Below are positions 60,332 to 64,000 of a stretch of DNA of 64,000 nucleotides, piece by piece. Location of the stretch: positions 248,001 to 312,000 of the forward strand of contig OZ253558.1 of NCBI GenBank assembly GCA_965262745.1. The letters are read 5' to 3'. Position 1 is the first letter of the stretch. Each line of letters opens with the position of its first letter. The notes below the pieces were generated by a model. It was not told where the DNA came from. It was given only the letters and a program-made list of their open reading frames with translations, and ran no database searches. A program made the translations under genes and the position numbers. The DNA is from JAJECS01 sp965262745. Its GTDB lineage: Bacteria; Chloroflexota; UBA11872.

Positions 60332-60781
60332 CTATTGGACCTGACGACACAAGTCGACGTGCGCGGGCATGCGCGTGCAGCGCTCGCGCAGGTCGTCCAT
60401 TGGCCCTTTGCCGCGCAGCGCCGCCGGGAACTTTGCCGCCGCGGCTTCCCAATCCGCGACGGACCCACACCAACTGGTTGCGGCGTCCAGGTCCTCGGTG
60501 CTGGCAACGCCCATGGCGATCAGCTCGGCGGCCGTCTTGAACTGCGCCTCGCACAGACTCAAGTCGGCGTCGTCGGCAGCATCACTAGGAGGAGCTGGGG
60601 CGGCCGCCGTGGGGCCTGCATCGCTGGGGTCGGGGGTGTCGGACTGGCTCGGCGCGCTCGCGTCGCCGCAGGCTGCGAGCGCTGCAACCGTGAGGGCCGC
60701 GAATGCCGCGAGCAGAATCCCGCCGAAGGTGTGCGCTCGTCGCGCCCTTCGCAGCCGTTGCCGTCGATCTCTTCGCGGCAT
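60332..60781 (-). CDS. Small lipoprotein of unknown function
   Basis: ATG 60781 gives 149 residues; the frame also opens earlier at 60853. The signal has many arginines, a hydrophobic core (GILLAAFAALTVAALAA) and Cys38 as the lipid site. An Asp/Pro/Ala-rich tether (about 40-70) leads to a small helical domain with three cysteines (LSLCEAQFK, SWCGSVADWE, ERCTRMP). I do not recognise the family. The segment 60782-60961 shows nothing else. Confidence 0.65.
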   Translation of the reverse strand: MPRRDRRQRLRRARRAHTFGGILLAAFAALTVAALAACGDASAPSQSDTPDPSDAGPTAAAPAPPSDAADDADLSLCEAQFKTAAELIAMGVASTEDLDAATSWCGSVADWEAAAAKFPAALRGKGPMDDLRERCTRMPAHVDLCRQVQ

Positions 60782-60961
60782 CTCGGGGCAGCCTGCGCGA
60801 ACGGTGCTTGGGGGCAGAGTCGTTTGCCCTCTGATATTTGTCAATCTCACCATTGCAGGCGACGAAGGTTAAGCCGAGACGGGGGGCTCCATGTTCTCGT
60901 GCACGCGCGCGGGAGCGGGCGGAATGGCCGCGAGCCCGGCGCGTGAGGTGCGGACGGCTTG

Positions 60962-61996
60962 CTAGGACGCGACCTCCGCGAAATCGCTCTCGCCGCAGAT
61001 GTCCATGGGCACGTGGTGCACGGTCAGGTCGTGGTCGTATCCGAATCGCGGCTGCCGCTCGCCGCGAATGCACGCCTCAAAGTCCTCGATGTCGGGGCGT
61101 TGGATCTCGAAATCGCCCGCTTCGTACCGTTTCCACCCGTCGATCCCAGCCTTGGGACCGTCCGCATGAATCTGGACGGCCGGCACGACACCGCCGGTCG
61201 GCGAGACCGGCGATACGATCGCCTGGGCCTCGGAGCCGTAGATCTCGAAGCTCTTGGGAATGGCGCCTTCGACCTCGAGACACGACACCTCGAGCGTGGC
61301 GATGCCGCGCTCGTACTCCAGCACGACCACGATGTTGTCGGCATACGAGGCCTCCCGGTAGACATCGCTGCGCATAAACGGATGGACGCGCGCCGGCCGA
61401 CCCATCACCGCGATCAGCAAGTCGAGCGCATGACATCCCAGGTTGAACATGAACCCGCCCCGAAAGTACGCGCGCCCGTCCGGCAGCCGCGTGTATTCGT
61501 CGCGGAACTGCGACGAACCCATGTGGAACCTGGCGGTGTATATGTGCCCAAACGCCCCTGCCGCCGCCATGTCGAGCACGCGGGCGATGTGGGGCATCGG
61601 GCGGTAGTTGTAGCCCATCTGAAAGACCAGCGACCTCGCCCGCGCCAGCCCAATGAGCTCATCGGCATGCCGCTTCGTCCAGCCGCAAGGCTTCTCCATG
61701 AGCACGTGCTTGCCGGCCGCGAGCGCACGTCGGGCGTATGAGGGGTTCGCGAGCTCGTGACCGTCGGTCACCACGCCGGCAATGGACGTGTCGCCAAGGA
61801 CGGCATCGATCGACTCGATCCACGACACTCCGACGAACTCCGGCTGCCGGTCGCAGGCCGCGCGGGCGAGCGGGCTGGGCTCATAGGCCCCCGCGAACTC
61901 GATCTGGGGAAGGTCCCTGAGCCAGCGCGCCTTGCGCGCGGCGTGCGCGTGCGTGGCGCCGAGCATGGCGATGCGCGTCGGCGTAAGCGAGGTCAT
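60962..61996 (-). CDS. Gfo/Idh/MocA-family oxidoreductase
   Basis: ATG 61996 (344 residues) starts just before the nucleotide fold TRIAMLGATHAHAARKARWL, in which the usual G-x-G-x-x-G is GATHAH, an unusual form. The family signature GKHVLMEKPCG is complete and the substrate-domain motif GGFMFNLGCHALDLLI carries the conserved His. VTDGHELANPSYARRALAAG is the usual loop before it. The enzyme would oxidise or reduce a sugar or inositol ring using NAD(P). It is divergent from the transglutaminase-like gene, with 156 bp between the starts. Confidence 0.88.
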   Translation of the reverse strand: MTSLTPTRIAMLGATHAHAARKARWLRDLPQIEFAGAYEPSPLARAACDRQPEFVGVSWIESIDAVLGDTSIAGVVTDGHELANPSYARRALAAGKHVLMEKPCGWTKRHADELIGLARARSLVFQMGYNYRPMPHIARVLDMAAAGAFGHIYTARFHMGSSQFRDEYTRLPDGRAYFRGGFMFNLGCHALDLLIAVMGRPARVHPFMRSDVYREASYADNIVVVLEYERGIATLEVSCLEVEGAIPKSFEIYGSEAQAIVSPVSPTGGVVPAVQIHADGPKAGIDGWKRYEAGDFEIQRPDIEDFEACIRGERQPRFGYDHDLTVHHVPMDICGESDFAEVAS

Positions 61997-62152
61997 CTGC
62001 GCCGCCTCCTCGCTTGTCCCTGGCCGCACCAGCTTGCCTCAATCACCGCTGAGCCGCGCGAGCAATGCCAGCGGCGCTCGCCCCGCGGCCCGGGGGCACT
62101 CAACGGACTATCCTGTGAAGTCGGCGGCGCCGCCACGACGAGGAGCGCTCGG

Positions 62153-63064
62153 ATGGACGAGATGTTTGCCGGTCCGGCGGCCACTTCGCGGGAAGACCTG
62201 CGGGAATACACCGGGCTCGCGGCCGCTGAGCGAATCTTGGGCGAGCAGCGACGTGCCGCCTACATCATCAACTACAACCAGCTGGACGTGAACTACACCG
62301 GGGCGGTCGAGTTTCAGCTGCGCCGCAACCTCGTATTGCTCTGTCCGCAGACGGCGGACTTCCTTTATCGGTCCTATACGCCGGAACGCACGTTGTACGC
62401 CGGGGGGTCCCGGCCCGAGCTGGAGGAAGCCGTGCGCCGCGTGACGAGCCAGGGCGGCACGGCTTCGGACAAGGCGCTGGCACTGATGCGCTTCTGCCGG
62501 GATGTCCATGAGGAGGCCGGTCGTGCGCCGTCGCACAAGGACTACGTCTATGGGGGCACGGAAGCTCAGCTCATCACCAAGGGCGAGTGGCTCTGCGAGG
62601 GCCTTGCGCGGCTTTACGTGGCGCTGTGTGGGGCCGCCGGAATTTCAGGGCGAATCCTGCACCACGTGATCGGCGGGCACGTTACGGCGGAAGTGTTTGT
62701 CGGCACCTGGGCGTACGTCGATCCCCGCATGGGGGTGTATTTCCGCAAGGCCGACGGCAGCTTCGCTTCGGCGTGGGACTTGTGGCGTGAGCCTTCGATC
62801 ATGGACGACCAGCCGGACGACGTGAAGCGAGACGTGAGTTATCAATCAACGTGGGACGAGAGGTATCAACGCTGCCGCGATCTCTTCTTCGATTCCCGCG
62901 AGGTGAACGGATTCGTCAACTACAGCCTTTCTGATGCACACCACTATGACTACACCCAGACGACGGCGGAGCAGGCGACGGCAGCCGGCCTGTGGACTAT
63001 CAATAGGGATTACCGGGCGTTGATCGCCCAGGTCTTCGGTCAGGAACTCTCAGGCTTCGGCTGA
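62153..63064 (+). CDS. Transglutaminase-like cysteine hydrolase
   Basis: ATG 62153 follows AGGAG at a good distance, giving 303 residues; the upstream open frame is a shadow. The Transglut_core triad is visible: Cys148 in GEWLCEGLARLYVALCG, His176 in VIGGHVTAEVFV and Asp190 in WAYVDPRMGVYF. An N-terminal helical part (about 1-100) precedes the core, and a 100-residue tail follows. There is no signal peptide, so it acts in the cytoplasm. Bacterial members are proteases, amidases or peptide N-glycanase-like hydrolases; which one applies here is open. It is convergent with the MDR gene, with a 7-bp gap. Confidence 0.82.
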   Translation: MDEMFAGPAATSREDLREYTGLAAAERILGEQRRAAYIINYNQLDVNYTGAVEFQLRRNLVLLCPQTADFLYRSYTPERTLYAGGSRPELEEAVRRVTSQGGTASDKALALMRFCRDVHEEAGRAPSHKDYVYGGTEAQLITKGEWLCEGLARLYVALCGAAGISGRILHHVIGGHVTAEVFVGTWAYVDPRMGVYFRKADGSFASAWDLWREPSIMDDQPDDVKRDVSYQSTWDERYQRCRDLFFDSREVNGFVNYSLSDAHHYDYTQTTAEQATAAGLWTINRDYRALIAQVFGQELSGFG

Positions 63065-63071
63065 GCGGCGC

Positions 63072-64000
63072 TCAGGCCGTGGCTGAGTCCCATTCCAGGA
63101 TCACGCCGAGGGCGTCGCCCGGTCGCTCTTGCAGCAGGGCGAAGGCGTCGCCGGCATGCGCGGCGGGGAATCGGTGGGTGGTCATGGCCGTGGTATTGAT
63201 CGCCCCGGACGCGAGCAGCTCGATCCCCGCGCGTGCCGTCCAGGCATCGTTGCCGCGCCCGTAGTACCCACCGAGCAGGCGCCGACCTTGAATCTTGCTG
63301 GACGGCAGTGGCAAGGGCTCCGGCTCGTAGAGACCGACCAGATGCAGAAGTCCGCCGACGGCGAGCATGTCCAGCGCTTGGGCGAAGGCCGTGCCGCCGC
63401 CCGCGCCGCCGACCGCATACACCACGACGTCCGCGCCGACCCCGGCCGTGATGCTCCGCACCGCCTCGACCGGGTCTTCGCGGGCCGCGTCGACCACCAC
63501 GTCGGCGCCAAGGCGGGAGGCCAGATCGCAGCGAAGCTCCAGGGCGTCCACCGCCACGATCGGCCCGTGGCCGGCTGCCTTGTGAACCTGAAGGATCAGA
63601 CTCCCGACCAAGCCCTGACCCAGGACCGCCACGACGTCCTTTGGCCGCACGTCCTCAATATCCACCCAGGTGGCCGCGCCGGCCGCCAGCGTCCAGTACG
63701 CGGCGGTGTCATACGAAACGCCATCCGGAATCGGGAATACGTCCGGACGATCGTCCGGCGTCGCAGCTGGGATGACCACGACGTAGTCGGCATGCGGCTC
63801 GCGGGCCACCACCCGTTGGCCGAGCCAATGGCCGGAAACGCCCGCTCCGAGCGCGTCCACCACCCCCGCGAGGGAATATCCCAGCTCCTTGGGGCGCCCG
63901 GCGGCCTCTTCCCGTGAATACCGGTCGTCGTCCGGGCCAATCGTCAGCCGCCCCGTTTCCGAGCCGCGGCTGATGAGGCTCCGCATTGCCTTGATGCGCA
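63072..64000 (-). CDS. Zinc-type/MDR alcohol dehydrogenase-like protein (N-terminus outside window)
   Basis: The frame is open to the window edge, and the first residues (RIKAMRSLISRGSETG) correspond to an internal strand of the GroES-like domain, so roughly 25-40 residues are missing. The Rossmann part shows VVAVLGQGLVGSLILQVHKA and VDALELRCDLASRLGADVVV, followed by GADVVVYAVGGAGG. The protein lacks the Cys-rich structural zinc loop; LISRGSE members usually oxidise sugars or alcohols or act as quinone-type reductases. The C-terminal DALGVILEW is the usual family end. Confidence 0.85.
   Translation of the reverse strand, partial: RIKAMRSLISRGSETGRLTIGPDDDRYSREEAAGRPKELGYSLAGVVDALGAGVSGHWLGQRVVAREPHADYVVVIPAATPDDRPDVFPIPDGVSYDTAAYWTLAAGAATWVDIEDVRPKDVVAVLGQGLVGSLILQVHKAAGHGPIVAVDALELRCDLASRLGADVVVDAAREDPVEAVRSITAGVGADVVVYAVGGAGGGTAFAQALDMLAVGGLLHLVGLYEPEPLPLPSSKIQGRRLLGGYYGRGNDAWTARAGIELLASGAINTTAMTTHRFPAAHAGDAFALLQERPGDALGVILEWDSATA

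Overview
The window is about 64 kb of GC-rich bacterial DNA, with no rRNA genes, no CRISPR array and no intact tRNA gene. Three things suggest a free-living or host-associated member of the Chloroflexota: a Tat/lipoprotein peptide-binding protein with a long Glu-Val repeat stalk, many dehydrogenase-type and amidohydrolase-type catabolic genes, and eukaryote-like repeat proteins of the kind seen in marine and sponge-associated Chloroflexota. This placement is an inference from gene content; there is no phylogenetic marker in the window.

Region 1 (1-10.9 kb) holds three consecutive same-strand genes for exported proteins, each overlapping the next at stop/start. The first is a fibronectin-III protein ending in a metzincin-like zinc protease motif. 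The second is a lipoprotein with a TolB-like propeller and plant-type leucine-rich repeats (LRRs). The third is an 1878-residue lipoprotein mixing LRR, Fn3, cadherin-like, GLUG and Calx-beta modules. Region 2 (11.0-13.5 kb, minus strand) encodes a NarL/NarX-type two-component pair and a frameshifted, truncated second copy of the sensor. Region 3 (13.6-30.0 kb) begins with two families of 23-bp tandem repeats, then holds a single 16-kb reading frame for a 5329-residue protein. That protein has about 27 cadherin-like domains plus GLUG, Fn3, SwmB-like and Ig-like repeats. Mononucleotide tracts C8 and G9 lie ahead of its signal peptide. It shares two cassettes with the 1878-residue lipoprotein, so the two genes appear to draw on a common module pool.

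Region 4 (30.0-32.0 kb) is a graveyard of mobile and defence DNA: a collapsed AbiE-type toxin-antitoxin locus, an integrase catalytic domain fused behind an IS481-type HTH and broken by an amber codon, and two tRNA 3'-end fragments. Region 5 (32.1-37.3 kb) carries an aminotransferase class V, two small related membrane proteins, an M19 dipeptidase, a sarcosine-oxidase-like flavoenzyme, and an antitoxin whose PIN toxin is reduced to its last 28 codons. An IS110-family transposase follows at 37.8-38.75 kb.

Region 6 (39-47.4 kb) holds envelope functions: an MscS-like channel protein preceded by two 25-bp direct repeats, a SAM methyltransferase, two GT-C type membrane glycosyltransferases and an unknown membrane protein. 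The 3' end of one glycosyltransferase has been duplicated. Region 7 (47.7-64 kb) is mainly metabolic and transport: M20 peptidase plus sugar isomerase, a three-gene ABC-2 exporter, an old-yellow-enzyme reductase, a ThDP enzyme downstream of a dipeptide/oligopeptide ABC importer (permease 1 frameshifted), a small lipoprotein, a Gfo/Idh/MocA oxidoreductase, a transglutaminase-like protein and a 5'-truncated MDR dehydrogenase. Peptide import, M19 and M20 peptidases and sarcosine-type oxidation together suggest use of peptides and methylated amines (inference).
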